A stretch of DNA of 64,000 nt, from the NCBI RefSeq assembly GCF_022430545.2, contig NZ_CP092488.2, forward strand, positions 4,154,001-4,218,000, written 5' to 3'. Under the pieces are notes generated by a model. The model was not told the DNA's origin. It was given only the letters and a program-made list of their open reading frames with translations, and searched no databases. Of this stretch, positions 1 through 8,010 are shown piece by piece; positions within the stretch are counted from its first letter, which is position 1, and each line of letters begins with the position of its first letter. The DNA comes from Mycobacterium paraterrae (GTDB taxonomy: Bacteria; Actinomycetota; Actinomycetes; Mycobacteriales; Mycobacteriaceae). The position numbers were made by a program, and so were the translations under genes.

Positions 1-552
1 GGCTCGGTGGCCGTAGCCGGAGCGCGCGCCAGAGTCGCGCGGACCGGCCGGATATACGTCGAGGGGCGCCACGATGCCGAACTCGTGGAGCAGGTGTGGG
101 GCGACGACCTACGCGTCGAGGGGGTGGTGGTCGAATACCTCGGCGGTGTCGACGATCTCGTCGACATCGTCAAGCAATTCCAGCCCGGACCGCAACGCCG
201 GCTGGGCGTGCTCGTCGACCATCTGGTGGCCGGGTCGAAGGAGTCGCGGCTGGCCGAAGCGGTGCAGCGCAGCCCAGCGGGTGCGCACACGCTCGTCGTC
301 GGTCACCCGTTCGTCGACATCTGGCAAGCGGTGAAGCCGGGGCGGCTCGGGCTGTCGGAATGGCCGGTGATCCCGCGCGGTATCGAGTGGAAACACGGCA
401 TCTGCCAGTCACTCGGCTGGCCGCACCACGACCAAGCCGACATCGCCGCGGCGTGGCGGCGCATCCGCGGAAGCGTACGCGACTGGACCGACCTGGACGC
501 GGCGCTGATCGGGCGGGTGGAAGAGCTGATTGACTTCGTCACCCAGCCGTAG
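1..552 (+). CDS. DUF3097 family protein, C-terminal part (5' end outside window)
   Basis: The frame is open from the first base, so the gene starts upstream of the window; the first start-like codon inside is GTG at 7. The sequence matches the actinobacterial DUF3097 family (M. tuberculosis Rv2561/Rv2562 region). Visible motifs are VEGRHDAELVEQVWG near the start and LGVLVDHLVAGSKESR about 50 residues later. Their acidic residues and spacing resemble a TOPRIM fold such as that of RNase M5, with a VEG..D strand and an acidic D.. strand. A nucleic-acid role is inference only; no function is established. It ends 8 bp before the tail of the convergent membrane-protein gene. Confidence 0.8.
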   Translation, partial: GSVAVAGARARVARTGRIYVEGRHDAELVEQVWGDDLRVEGVVVEYLGGVDDLVDIVKQFQPGPQRRLGVLVDHLVAGSKESRLAEAVQRSPAGAHTLVVGHPFVDIWQAVKPGRLGLSEWPVIPRGIEWKHGICQSLGWPHHDQADIAAAWRRIRGSVRDWTDLDAALIGRVEELIDFVTQP

Positions 553-560
553 CGGCGCGC

Positions 561-1604
561 TCAGGGGGTGAGTGGCGCGACCGGCCCCCCGGAGAGTTTG
601 CGGTAGGTGTAGACCTGTATCAGCAGCGCCAAGGGCCCGGCCACCAAAATGCCGACGCCGCAAGCGAAAAAGCCGATGATCACTAGCAGGCCCTGCACCA
701 GCAATGAAATCAGCGTCTCGCCGATGTGCGCCCGGACGGTGGCAATGCTGGCCTTCAGGGCGTCAATCGGTGGCAGCGCCCGGTCGGTGGCAAACGCGAT
801 GGTGAACAGCGCGAAGAACGTGAAGACGACGAGCGCGACGAACGACAGCAACGCGAACACGAAGCCTGGCAGCGAAATCAGATCCAGCACCGCGCTGATG
901 ACGCTGAGCAGGGCGCCGGCGAGAACCACGTTGCCGAAGTTGCGCGGCTTGAAGAACGATCCCACGATGACCGGTCGGCCGTCGGCGAGGTCCAGCCCGC
1001 CTGAAAGGAACGCGGCCTGGACAAAGATGCTGAACACGAACGACACGATGGACAGCACCAACGTGCCGCCTGCGCCCAGGCTCGCAGCGAAGGACGCGCC
1101 ATAGTCGTTGTCGGTCGTGGTGTTGGCTGTCGCGCCACCCAGGACCACGAAGACTAGGCCGTGGACGACGATGCCGATCACGCCGTAGACGAGTGCCGCC
1201 AACAGCATCGGACCAATGTTCTTGCTGAACTTGTTCCACGACCAGTTGAACGCGTCACCGATGTTGAACACCGAGCCCGGCCCGGACGAGTAGCCGGGGA
1301 TGCCCGAGTAGCCAGGCGGCGGCCCGTAACCCGGTGGTGGCGGATAGCCGGGCGGGGGGCCGTAGCCCTGCTGCGGCGGGCCGTAACCCGGTGGCGGCGC
1401 GCCGTATCCGGGAGGAGGTGGCGGTGGTGCGCCGTACCCGGGAGGCGGCCCGTAACCGGGGTGCTGCTGACCCGGCGGCGGTCCGTAGCCCGGCGGCGGA
1501 CCGGGGGGCGGTCCGTAGCCGGGAGGCGGCGGATAGTCACCGGGATTTGGGTTGCCGCCGTACGGCTCGCTCGGGTTGCCAGGGTGCTCCGGAGGTTGGC
1601 TCAT
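561..1604 (-). CDS. Proline/glycine-rich integral membrane protein (Rv2560-like)
   Basis: The protein has 347 residues. The first ~115 are a low-complexity cytoplasmic-type segment of repeated PPPGYG units. The rest is hydrophobic, with about five membrane spans (for example around GPMLLAALVYGVIGIVVHGLV and LLVQGLLVIIGFFACGVG). The layout and its position divergent from rarA match the M. tuberculosis proline- and glycine-rich transmembrane protein Rv2560. No catalytic motif is visible. The ATG start at 1604 faces the rarA start across about 100 bp, so both promoters must lie in that gap. Confidence 0.8.
   Translation of the reverse strand: MSQPPEHPGNPSEPYGGNPNPGDYPPPPGYGPPPGPPPGYGPPPGQQHPGYGPPPGYGAPPPPPPGYGAPPPGYGPPQQGYGPPPGYPPPPGYGPPPGYSGIPGYSSGPGSVFNIGDAFNWSWNKFSKNIGPMLLAALVYGVIGIVVHGLVFVVLGGATANTTTDNDYGASFAASLGAGGTLVLSIVSFVFSIFVQAAFLSGGLDLADGRPVIVGSFFKPRNFGNVVLAGALLSVISAVLDLISLPGFVFALLSFVALVVFTFFALFTIAFATDRALPPIDALKASIATVRAHIGETLISLLVQGLLVIIGFFACGVGILVAGPLALLIQVYTYRKLSGGPVAPLTP
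1285..1560 (-). repeat. Low-complexity GYGPPPG-coding repeat
   Basis: Within the N-terminal coding part of the membrane-protein gene, units coding for GYGPPPG and close variants are repeated about ten times in tandem. On the plus strand they read as recurring CCGTAGCC/GGCGG blocks. The unit count could vary between strains by slippage. Confidence 0.7.
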
Positions 1605-1704
1605 AGCCGCTCCTGCCTCGTCGTCGGAAGTTGTCCAGGCGTGCGCATTGGCGAACTTAGCAAGTATTCGGCGCCCCCGCTGATACCCCGCACTGGGCGC
1701 TTGC

Positions 1705-3066
1705 GTGTCGCCCCGACGTGGTATGCCTGACTCCGTGCCTGACGGTCTGTTCGACGTCCCCGACGAGGACAGTCTGGGTGATCCTGCGCCCGGCGGATCG
1801 GCCGGCGCGCCACTGGCCGTGCGGATGCGACCGGCCAGCCTGGAGGAAGTTGTCGGGCAGGATCACCTGCTACAACCCGGGTCGCCGCTGCGAAGACTCG
1901 TCGAAGGCTCGGGAGTGGCATCGGCCATCCTCTACGGCCCTCCTGGAAGTGGAAAGACGACGCTGGCGTCGCTGGTGTCGCAGGCCACTGGCCGTCGCTT
2001 CGAGGCGCTGTCGGCGTTGTCGGCGGGGGTCAAGGAAGTGCGGGCGGTCATCGACACCGCCCGTCGCGCGGCTGCCCACGGTGAGCAGACGGTGCTGTTC
2101 ATCGACGAGGTGCACCGTTTCTCCAAGACCCAGCAGGACGCGTTGCTGGCCGCCGTCGAGAACCGGGTCGTGCTGCTGGTGGCAGCGACCACCGAGAATC
2201 CCTCGTTTTCGGTTGTGGCGCCGCTGCTGTCGCGATCGCTGATCCTGCAACTGCATCCGTTGACCTCCGACGCCGTTCGCGCGGTAGTGCTACGCGCGAT
2301 CGACGATCCGCGCGGGCTGGACGGCCGGGTGCAGGTGACACCCGAAGCCGTCGACCTGCTGGTCCGGCTGGCGGCCGGGGATGCCCGTCGCGCGCTGACG
2401 GCGCTGGAGGTGGCGGCCGAGGCGGGGGAGCAGGTCACCGTCGAGACCATCGAGCAGTCGCTGGATAAGGCCGCCGTGCGCTACGACCGAGACGGCGACC
2501 AGCACTACGACGTGATCAGCGCTTTCATCAAGTCGGTGCGGGGCAGTGACGTCGACGCTGCATTGCACTACCTGGCCCGCATGCTGGTCGCCGGCGAGGA
2601 TCCGCGATTCATCGCCCGTCGGCTGATGATCCTCGCCAGCGAGGACATCGGGATGGCCGATCCGATGGGCCTGCCGACCGCGGTCGCGGCGGCGCAGACG
2701 GTCGCGCTGATCGGAATGCCCGAGGCCAAGCTGACGCTGGCTCATGCCACGGTGTATCTGGCCACCGCTCCCAAGTCGAACGCGGTCACCTCGGCCATCG
2801 GTGCGGCGATGCAGGACATCAGCGCCGGTAAGGCAGGCATGGTTCCGGCGCATCTGCGCGACGGCCACTACTCGGGCGCCGCGGCACTCGGCAATGCGCA
2901 GGGCTACAAGTATTCGCATGATGATCCCGACGGCGTTGTCCCGCAACAATATCCGCCCGACGAGCTGGTCGGCGTCGATTACTACCGGCCGACCGGCCGG
3001 GGCGCCGAACGCGATATCGGTGCGCGCCTGGAGAAGTTGCGCGCGATCATCCGGCGCAGGCGCTGA
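1705..3066 (+). CDS. rarA: Replication-associated recombination AAA+ ATPase RarA/MgsA
   Basis: A clamp-loader-like AAA+ ATPase that acts at stalled replication forks (Rv2559c homologue). Residues 78-86 are the Walker A GPPGSGKTT, residues 131-139 (LFIDEVHRF) are Walker B, and ATTENPSF follows as sensor 1. The C-terminal half carries the MgsA tetramerisation region (SEDIGMADP, then KAGMVPAHLRDGHYSGA). The length of about 450 residues is normal for the family. The start is uncertain: GTG 1705, ATG 1723 and GTG 1735 are all in frame and none has a good ribosome-binding site. Confidence 0.93.
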   Translation: MSPRRGMPDSVPDGLFDVPDEDSLGDPAPGGSAGAPLAVRMRPASLEEVVGQDHLLQPGSPLRRLVEGSGVASAILYGPPGSGKTTLASLVSQATGRRFEALSALSAGVKEVRAVIDTARRAAAHGEQTVLFIDEVHRFSKTQQDALLAAVENRVVLLVAATTENPSFSVVAPLLSRSLILQLHPLTSDAVRAVVLRAIDDPRGLDGRVQVTPEAVDLLVRLAAGDARRALTALEVAAEAGEQVTVETIEQSLDKAAVRYDRDGDQHYDVISAFIKSVRGSDVDAALHYLARMLVAGEDPRFIARRLMILASEDIGMADPMGLPTAVAAAQTVALIGMPEAKLTLAHATVYLATAPKSNAVTSAIGAAMQDISAGKAGMVPAHLRDGHYSGAAALGNAQGYKYSHDDPDGVVPQQYPPDELVGVDYYRPTGRGAERDIGARLEKLRAIIRRRR

Positions 3067-3201
3067 GGACTCGAGCCGGCTCGGCCGGCAAAAAGTTGGG
3101 GATTTCTACCCATGCGATCGGCGGCTGCAACGGGACAGCCTTGCGGGCATGGACGACAACGATCCCGACGGGCGGGCGGCCGACCTCGAACGGGGCCTGC
3201 G

Positions 3202-3954
3202 GTGTCGGCCGCGCCGGGTCCCCCGCTCACCGCGGAACAAGTCCGATCCGTGTCCTTCTCCCGCCCGCTGGGTTGGCGCGGTTACCACCACGACGACGTG
3301 GACGGATTTCTCGACCGCCTCGAGGCGGCCCTAAGGGACCCGGCCGGACACGTTCTCACTGCCCAGCAGGTCGGCGAGGTAAATTTTCGTCCGGCGCCGC
3401 CCGGAAGGCTCGGCTATAAGACAGAAGAGGTCGACGCATTCGTCGGGCGCGTCCGGGCACATTTCGGGCTACCTGACCCGCCGCCCGCCCGGCCACCGAA
3501 GCAACGACGTTGGCCGCGCCGGTTGTTGTCGGTGTTGGCCGCGTTCGGCGTCGCCGGGATGTCTCTGCTGTTCTGCGGGATCGCCGGCTGCGATTACCTT
3601 GCCTACCGGGCGGGCACGCCCACGGCCGCCTCGGTGCAGTACTGCGCGGACGACAACACCGGCTCCGAGGGCTTGCTCAACCTCGTCGTGCCGCGGATCA
3701 AGCGCTGCGCGATCACCTGGAGCGTTGACGGGCAGTCGTACAGCGGCTCGGTCGACGCTTACACCTATGGTTTCCGCCAACGGCCTCAATCAATGGAGGT
3801 TAGAGTGCGCGGCAATACCGCCGACACTCCGGCGTCCGCGATCAACGACCTGGTGGTCGCCGGGTTGTTTCTCAGCCTGGGTGTCGTCGTTGTGTTCTTC
3901 TTGTGGACCGGTCGGCAGCTCTGGCGGATCGTGGAATTCGTCTTTTACAACTGA
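3202..3954 (+). CDS. Membrane protein with two DivIVA-like motifs and a DUF3592-like C-terminus
   Basis: Two short repeats near the N-terminus (GWRGYHHDDVDGFLDRL and RLGYKTEEVDAFVGRV) match the DivIVA-type motif in which a GY..xEVDxFL segment follows a hydrophobic turn. They are followed by a membrane span (LLSVLAAFGVAGMSLLFCGIAG), an extracytoplasmic segment with two cysteines (VQYCADD and KRCAITWSVDG), and a second span near the C-terminus. That last half resembles DUF3592 proteins. I prefer GTG 3202: the frame is open back to ATG 3112, but those 30 residues are Arg/Gly-rich and unlike a protein. A role in septal or polar localisation is inference. Confidence 0.6.
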   Translation: MSAAPGPPLTAEQVRSVSFSRPLGWRGYHHDDVDGFLDRLEAALRDPAGHVLTAQQVGEVNFRPAPPGRLGYKTEEVDAFVGRVRAHFGLPDPPPARPPKQRRWPRRLLSVLAAFGVAGMSLLFCGIAGCDYLAYRAGTPTAASVQYCADDNTGSEGLLNLVVPRIKRCAITWSVDGQSYSGSVDAYTYGFRQRPQSMEVRVRGNTADTPASAINDLVVAGLFLSLGVVVVFFLWTGRQLWRIVEFVFYN

Positions 3955-3995
3955 CGGGCATCGAGATCGACGCGGCACACGTCACGATGTCGACC

Positions 3996-5591
3996 CTATT
4001 TCGTTCCGTTGGGGTCTTTGACGTCGCCAGCGATCTGGTCGGCAATGCGATTGGCCTGGTCAGTGATGTTGTACCCGCACGCCTTGACGTCGACCACGTA
4101 GTTCGACACCGTGCTCAGCGCGCGTTGACAGGTGTAACCGTGGTCGCTGTCTTGGCTGTAGGTCAGCAGAATCTTTGGCGGCTCACCGGTCGGAGAGTTG
4201 ATGGTCCAGGTGTACTTGCGACGGTCGGCATAGGTAACCGTGGCCGTCTTTCCGCTGCAGGCCTTCCAGTACGCCGCCTCCTTGGCTACAAGGTTGAACG
4301 GCTGGTCGGAGTTGACGGGGAAGACGGCAACGTCCTGGTCGACGAACTGGTTCTTGCTTTCACCTGCCCGCGGAAGACCACCAGGCTTCTGGAGGGTCCG
4401 CCAGGTCAGACTGAGCTCGCCGCTGTCCTGGTATGTGCTGGTCAGACCCGGGTATAGCGCTCCCATGCAGTCCTGGGCCGAGACGTTGATCGTGTTGCTC
4501 TGCTTCATTGCTTGGTTCCCGCGCTCAACGGTCTTCATGTCGTTGGCGCCCATTACCTGGTTGACCTCGGCGTCGCTGAGCAGCAGAGCCTCCAGCGGAT
4601 TTGGTGCAGGATGTGGGAGCACCAACGTGTAGCTCACCGCGGCTGCTACCGCGATCACTACGCCGGCGATGCCGGCAAAGACCCAGCGGCGCCGCGACTT
4701 CGGCGGTCGAGGATCGCCGCCCGATATCGGTGCCGGAACCGCAGCCGGCGGTCCGGGCGGCATTGGCTGGGCCGCGAAGGATGGGAGCGGCGATGCGGAG
4801 GGGATGGCCTGCGGAACTGTCTGCGCGGACATGATCGTGGGCAGGGGCGCGGAATCGAACCGAGTTGGGGTCGCCAGCGGGCCGGACGCGAGCGATTGGG
4901 CGGTGCCGAACGGAACAGTAATCGACGAGGCATCGGGCCCAGCTTCCAAACCGGCCAGCGTGGAGATTATTTCGGTGCGAATCCGCCACGTGACATCCGG
5001 TCGGTCACGCAGCTGGCATAGCAGCTGTGTGATGTCCCGGACCGCTTTCGGGTCGTGCCTGTCGTCGTCGAGCCGATCTTTCAGTTCGGTCACCAATTCG
5101 GTTTGCTGATGTCGCGTCAGCTCGGGTCGCGACAGCGTTGCCGCAAGCCGCATCAGGTAGGCGAACGGGACCGGTGGCTCGGGCGGTTGCGGCCAGGGCA
5201 GTGGCGGCACCTGGGCTTGGCGCTGCTGCACCGAAGCCAGCAGGCGGAGGGTGCTTTGTTTGTTCGGCTCGCGGAAATCGAGGGTCTGTCGTGCCGCCAA
5301 TGGCGTCAGCCGCAGGCTGTCAATCGGCCCGATCTGCACGGGCAAGATCGGTCGCCGCAAAGCCTCGGCATAACCGAGCTCGGCTTGGCACGGTTTGGAG
5401 GCGAGTGAATTGTTTGAAACCGCGACGATGAACACCTCGCAGCGGCGGATTTGCTCCAGGATTGCGTGCCACCACGCTTCACCCCCACCGAGTTGGTCAT
5501 CCCACCACACCTGTTGACGCGCGCGCCGCAGAGCCGTCAGGAGATGCTCGAGCAGCGCGCGATCCTGACTCGCGTAGCTGACAAAGAGCAA
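3996..5591 (-). CDS. Membrane-anchored TIR-domain protein with PknH-like extracytoplasmic sensor domain
   Basis: The protein has 531 residues in four parts. Residues 1-95 are a TIR domain: it starts FVSYASQDRALLEHL, continues with the BB-loop-like DDQLGGGEAWW, and has SLASKPCQAELGYA, where E71 is at the position of the catalytic Glu of TIR NADases. Residues 140-215 are a helical segment, followed by a Pro/Ala-rich linker. A single membrane span lies at about 302-325. Residues 333-531 look like the PknH_C sensor domain: LLLSDAEVNQVMG at its start, four cysteines (C375, C445, C488, C505) that could make its two disulfides, and DQANRIADQIAGDVK near the end. With positive charges before the span, TIR should be cytoplasmic and the sensor outside. 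The gene lies 73 bp downstream of the RyR/TrkA-N gene on the same strand. Function is inferred from domains. Confidence 0.85.
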   Translation of the reverse strand: MLFVSYASQDRALLEHLLTALRRARQQVWWDDQLGGGEAWWHAILEQIRRCEVFIVAVSNNSLASKPCQAELGYAEALRRPILPVQIGPIDSLRLTPLAARQTLDFREPNKQSTLRLLASVQQRQAQVPPLPWPQPPEPPVPFAYLMRLAATLSRPELTRHQQTELVTELKDRLDDDRHDPKAVRDITQLLCQLRDRPDVTWRIRTEIISTLAGLEAGPDASSITVPFGTAQSLASGPLATPTRFDSAPLPTIMSAQTVPQAIPSASPLPSFAAQPMPPGPPAAVPAPISGGDPRPPKSRRRWVFAGIAGVVIAVAAAVSYTLVLPHPAPNPLEALLLSDAEVNQVMGANDMKTVERGNQAMKQSNTINVSAQDCMGALYPGLTSTYQDSGELSLTWRTLQKPGGLPRAGESKNQFVDQDVAVFPVNSDQPFNLVAKEAAYWKACSGKTATVTYADRRKYTWTINSPTGEPPKILLTYSQDSDHGYTCQRALSTVSNYVVDVKACGYNITDQANRIADQIAGDVKDPNGTK

Positions 5592-5664
5592 GAGATTCCC
5601 CCGGGCGTCTCAGGAAATTTTCAGCAGTATACGGTCCGGGGCCAAGCGAGTGCTTAGCAAATCG

Positions 5665-7518
5665 TCAGTTAGATGCAGCGATATCGGCAGCCGCCACGAC
5701 CGGATAACGCGGCGCAGACTCGTTGACGTCAACGATTTGCAAGCCGACCGCGGCCAGCATTGCCGGGATCGCACGGACGAAGTTCGTATCCCATTCGGCG
5801 ATTTCCTTGGGTAGCTCATGCCATGGGACGAAGTGGGGATCGGTCTTGACGCCGGCGTCCATCTTCTCCTGCGCCCACCTGTCGTGCTCCATGATGCTCA
5901 GCTTTTCCAGCTCGGCGGCGGTGAAGGTGAAGTCTCTCGCCTGCCAGTCGCGAAGTGGTGCGATTTCGCACCCGATACTGCGCAGCTTCACGCCGATGTG
6001 ACGGGCCTGCGCCCGGTTCGACTTTTTCAATGCCTCGTCTAGGTCTGACCATTCGGGTACGTCACGTCCTCCATCGGGCTGCATCAGCCGGTAACGCCGA
6101 TGGATTTCGTGGGCTATGGCTTCGAACGAACCGCCCTCGACGAGTTCCACGGTGCACGTCTCTTGAAGCATCCTCACCACCGCGAGGTTCGCACCTCGCT
6201 GGCTTGTGAGATTCTCCAGCAGGTCCGCCACTCCGTAAGCCCGCCACAACGCCGTCACCACCGGCACCGCTCGATCGAGAGCGTGGCGCAGTTTCAACGC
6301 AGTCTCGACAGCCTGCTCGTCGTGCTGAGCCGTCACGTACGCGTACGTGATCGCCGCCCCGCCTTCGGTCAATCGAGTCAAGCCGCGGACCGAGGGGCTG
6401 CAGGCAAAGAAGGTGCAGATCTGCTCGAGGGCGGGATGTTCGTCTTGCAGGGCAGCTAACCGCTTGTCGGCTTCGTCGTCGATCACGGTGACCCGCAGCG
6501 GCGCCCAAGAGTCGGTCCGACGATCGTTCCAGATCCGAGCCGCCTGCAGGACCAACTCGCAGCCCAAGCTGTCAAGGTGGGCTACTGCGATATGAGGCTG
6601 CCGTACGGCGTCGAAGGGGTACCGGTCGAGCAGCAATCGCGCGCCGAGTTCGTCGGTGCTGAAGAAGTCCAACGCCGTCTGGTCTGCGCCTCGGTTCGAC
6701 TCTTCGATCCGCAGCGAGATGCACAGGCTCGGGTTGGCCACCCGGGCGAGGCACTGCAGGCGTTGCCGGCCGCGAGCCAAATGTGTTGCCCGATTGACGA
6801 TTTCGGTGTTGACCACACTATCGGGGGTGACGGCGAGCAGCCGTTCTGCGCGCTTGGCGGCGGCGGATTCCAGCGTCGATTCCAGCTGAGCGTCGCCGAC
6901 GATGACTGGGACCCCCATTTCGCGGCAGGCTTCGATGCGCGGATTGTTGGCGTCCGCTTCCACCACAATCACCCGGCGGCGTGCGTCGGTCAGTTGCCGC
7001 ACGAACTCGAAGCCGACATAGCCGAGGCCACAAACCACCACGTGATCGCGCCGAAGCGGGACCAGCATCTGCTGCCACCGGTGGCGTAGCAGCCCGAACA
7101 ACGCGATGATTCCGGCCCAACCCGCCACGATCGGCGCGAGATAGCGGGCGGTGTCCAGCACGATGCCGACGTGGCTCTCCGGTTGCGGCGCGGCATGGAG
7201 GAAGAACAGCTTGAAACTGCCGTAAACGGCATCCGAGAACGAATGATGAACGTCTTTTTCCGGCTCATAACTGAGGTAGCCCCAGAAACCGAGCAGAAAA
7301 GCGACGACGCCCGCGGGTCCGATCAGCCAATACCAGCGGGGGTCGGTCAGGGGCGGCGGCAACAGTCGTCGACGCGGCGACGGGGCCTGCGCACTGCGGC
7401 CGCGTGCAATCAAAGTCGGTCCAATCCGCTCAAGGCCACCCCTCCTGTATCGCCGAGGATCGTACCTTGAAGGATGCTGCGCCCGGCGCGTCAAACGGCA
7501 CATACGTAGGCTGGTCAA
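5665..7518 (-). CDS. Two-TM protein with TrkA-N (RCK-like) and C-terminal RyR domain
   Basis: The protein has 617 residues. Two membrane spans lie at about 62-83 and 125-145, with a short amphipathic stretch between them (FSDAVYGSFKLFFLHAA) in the pore-loop position of a two-TM channel but without a TVGYG filter. From residue 159 there is a Rossmann TrkA-N domain with GLGYVG (164-169) and the acidic end of strand two (VIVVEAD). A second nucleotide-binding-like region follows. Residues ~541-592 match the RyR domain (EHDRWAQEKMDAG, then FVPWHELPKE and VRAIPAML). This resembles the TM-TrkA-N-RyR proteins proposed in comparative genomics as nucleotide-sensing parts of conflict systems. The start is uncertain: TTG 7518 leaves no gap to the divergent yjbQ-like gene, and ATG 7503 is an alternative. 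Confidence 0.82.
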   Translation of the reverse strand: MTSLRMCRLTRRAQHPSRYDPRRYRRGGLERIGPTLIARGRSAQAPSPRRRLLPPPLTDPRWYWLIGPAGVVAFLLGFWGYLSYEPEKDVHHSFSDAVYGSFKLFFLHAAPQPESHVGIVLDTARYLAPIVAGWAGIIALFGLLRHRWQQMLVPLRRDHVVVCGLGYVGFEFVRQLTDARRRVIVVEADANNPRIEACREMGVPVIVGDAQLESTLESAAAKRAERLLAVTPDSVVNTEIVNRATHLARGRQRLQCLARVANPSLCISLRIEESNRGADQTALDFFSTDELGARLLLDRYPFDAVRQPHIAVAHLDSLGCELVLQAARIWNDRRTDSWAPLRVTVIDDEADKRLAALQDEHPALEQICTFFACSPSVRGLTRLTEGGAAITYAYVTAQHDEQAVETALKLRHALDRAVPVVTALWRAYGVADLLENLTSQRGANLAVVRMLQETCTVELVEGGSFEAIAHEIHRRYRLMQPDGGRDVPEWSDLDEALKKSNRAQARHIGVKLRSIGCEIAPLRDWQARDFTFTAAELEKLSIMEHDRWAQEKMDAGVKTDPHFVPWHELPKEIAEWDTNFVRAIPAMLAAVGLQIVDVNESAPRYPVVAAADIAASN

Positions 7519-7920
7519 ATGAATACCGATGTGCTGGATGTGGACACTGCGCGTCGCCGTATCGTCGATCTAACCGACTCGGTGCGCACGTTCTGCTCGT
7601 CACGCGGCGACGGCCTGTGCAACGTTTTCGTGCCCCATGCGACGGCCGGTGTCGCAATCATCGAAACCGGCGCCGGATCCGATGACGACCTCGTCGACAC
7701 CTTGGAACGCCTCCTGCCGCGCGATGACCGCTATCGCCATGCCCACGGATCGTTCGGACACGGTGCCGATCACGTGATGCCGGCAATCGTCGCGCCCTCG
7801 ATCACCGTTCCGGTTCAAGAAGGAGAGCCGCTGTTGGGCACCTGGCAGAGCGTGGTCCTGGTCGACCTGAACCGGGACAACCCGCGTCGGTCGGTGCGCT
7901 TGTCGTTCGTGCGGGGCTGA
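7519..7920 (+). CDS. YjbQ/UPF0047 family protein (Rv2556c-like)
   Basis: A small single-domain protein of 133 residues, normal for the family. Conserved features are the FVPHATAGVAIIE strand and the histidine-rich HAHGSFGHGADHVMPAIVAPS segment that forms the proposed active or metal site, followed by LGTWQSVVLVDL. Some members can replace thiamin phosphate synthase weakly, but the physiological role is unknown. It is the first core gene after the TIR/RyR insertion and precedes alaS by 90 bp. Confidence 0.88.
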   Translation: MNTDVLDVDTARRRIVDLTDSVRTFCSSRGDGLCNVFVPHATAGVAIIETGAGSDDDLVDTLERLLPRDDRYRHAHGSFGHGADHVMPAIVAPSITVPVQEGEPLLGTWQSVVLVDLNRDNPRRSVRLSFVRG

Positions 7921-8010
7921 ACCCCGGCCGGCTTTGTCGCATGTACGGGCCGGTCAGCAGGACCGGTACTGTGGTGCGGTCGAAAGAGGCGGCCAAAAGG
8001 AAGCGGAGAA

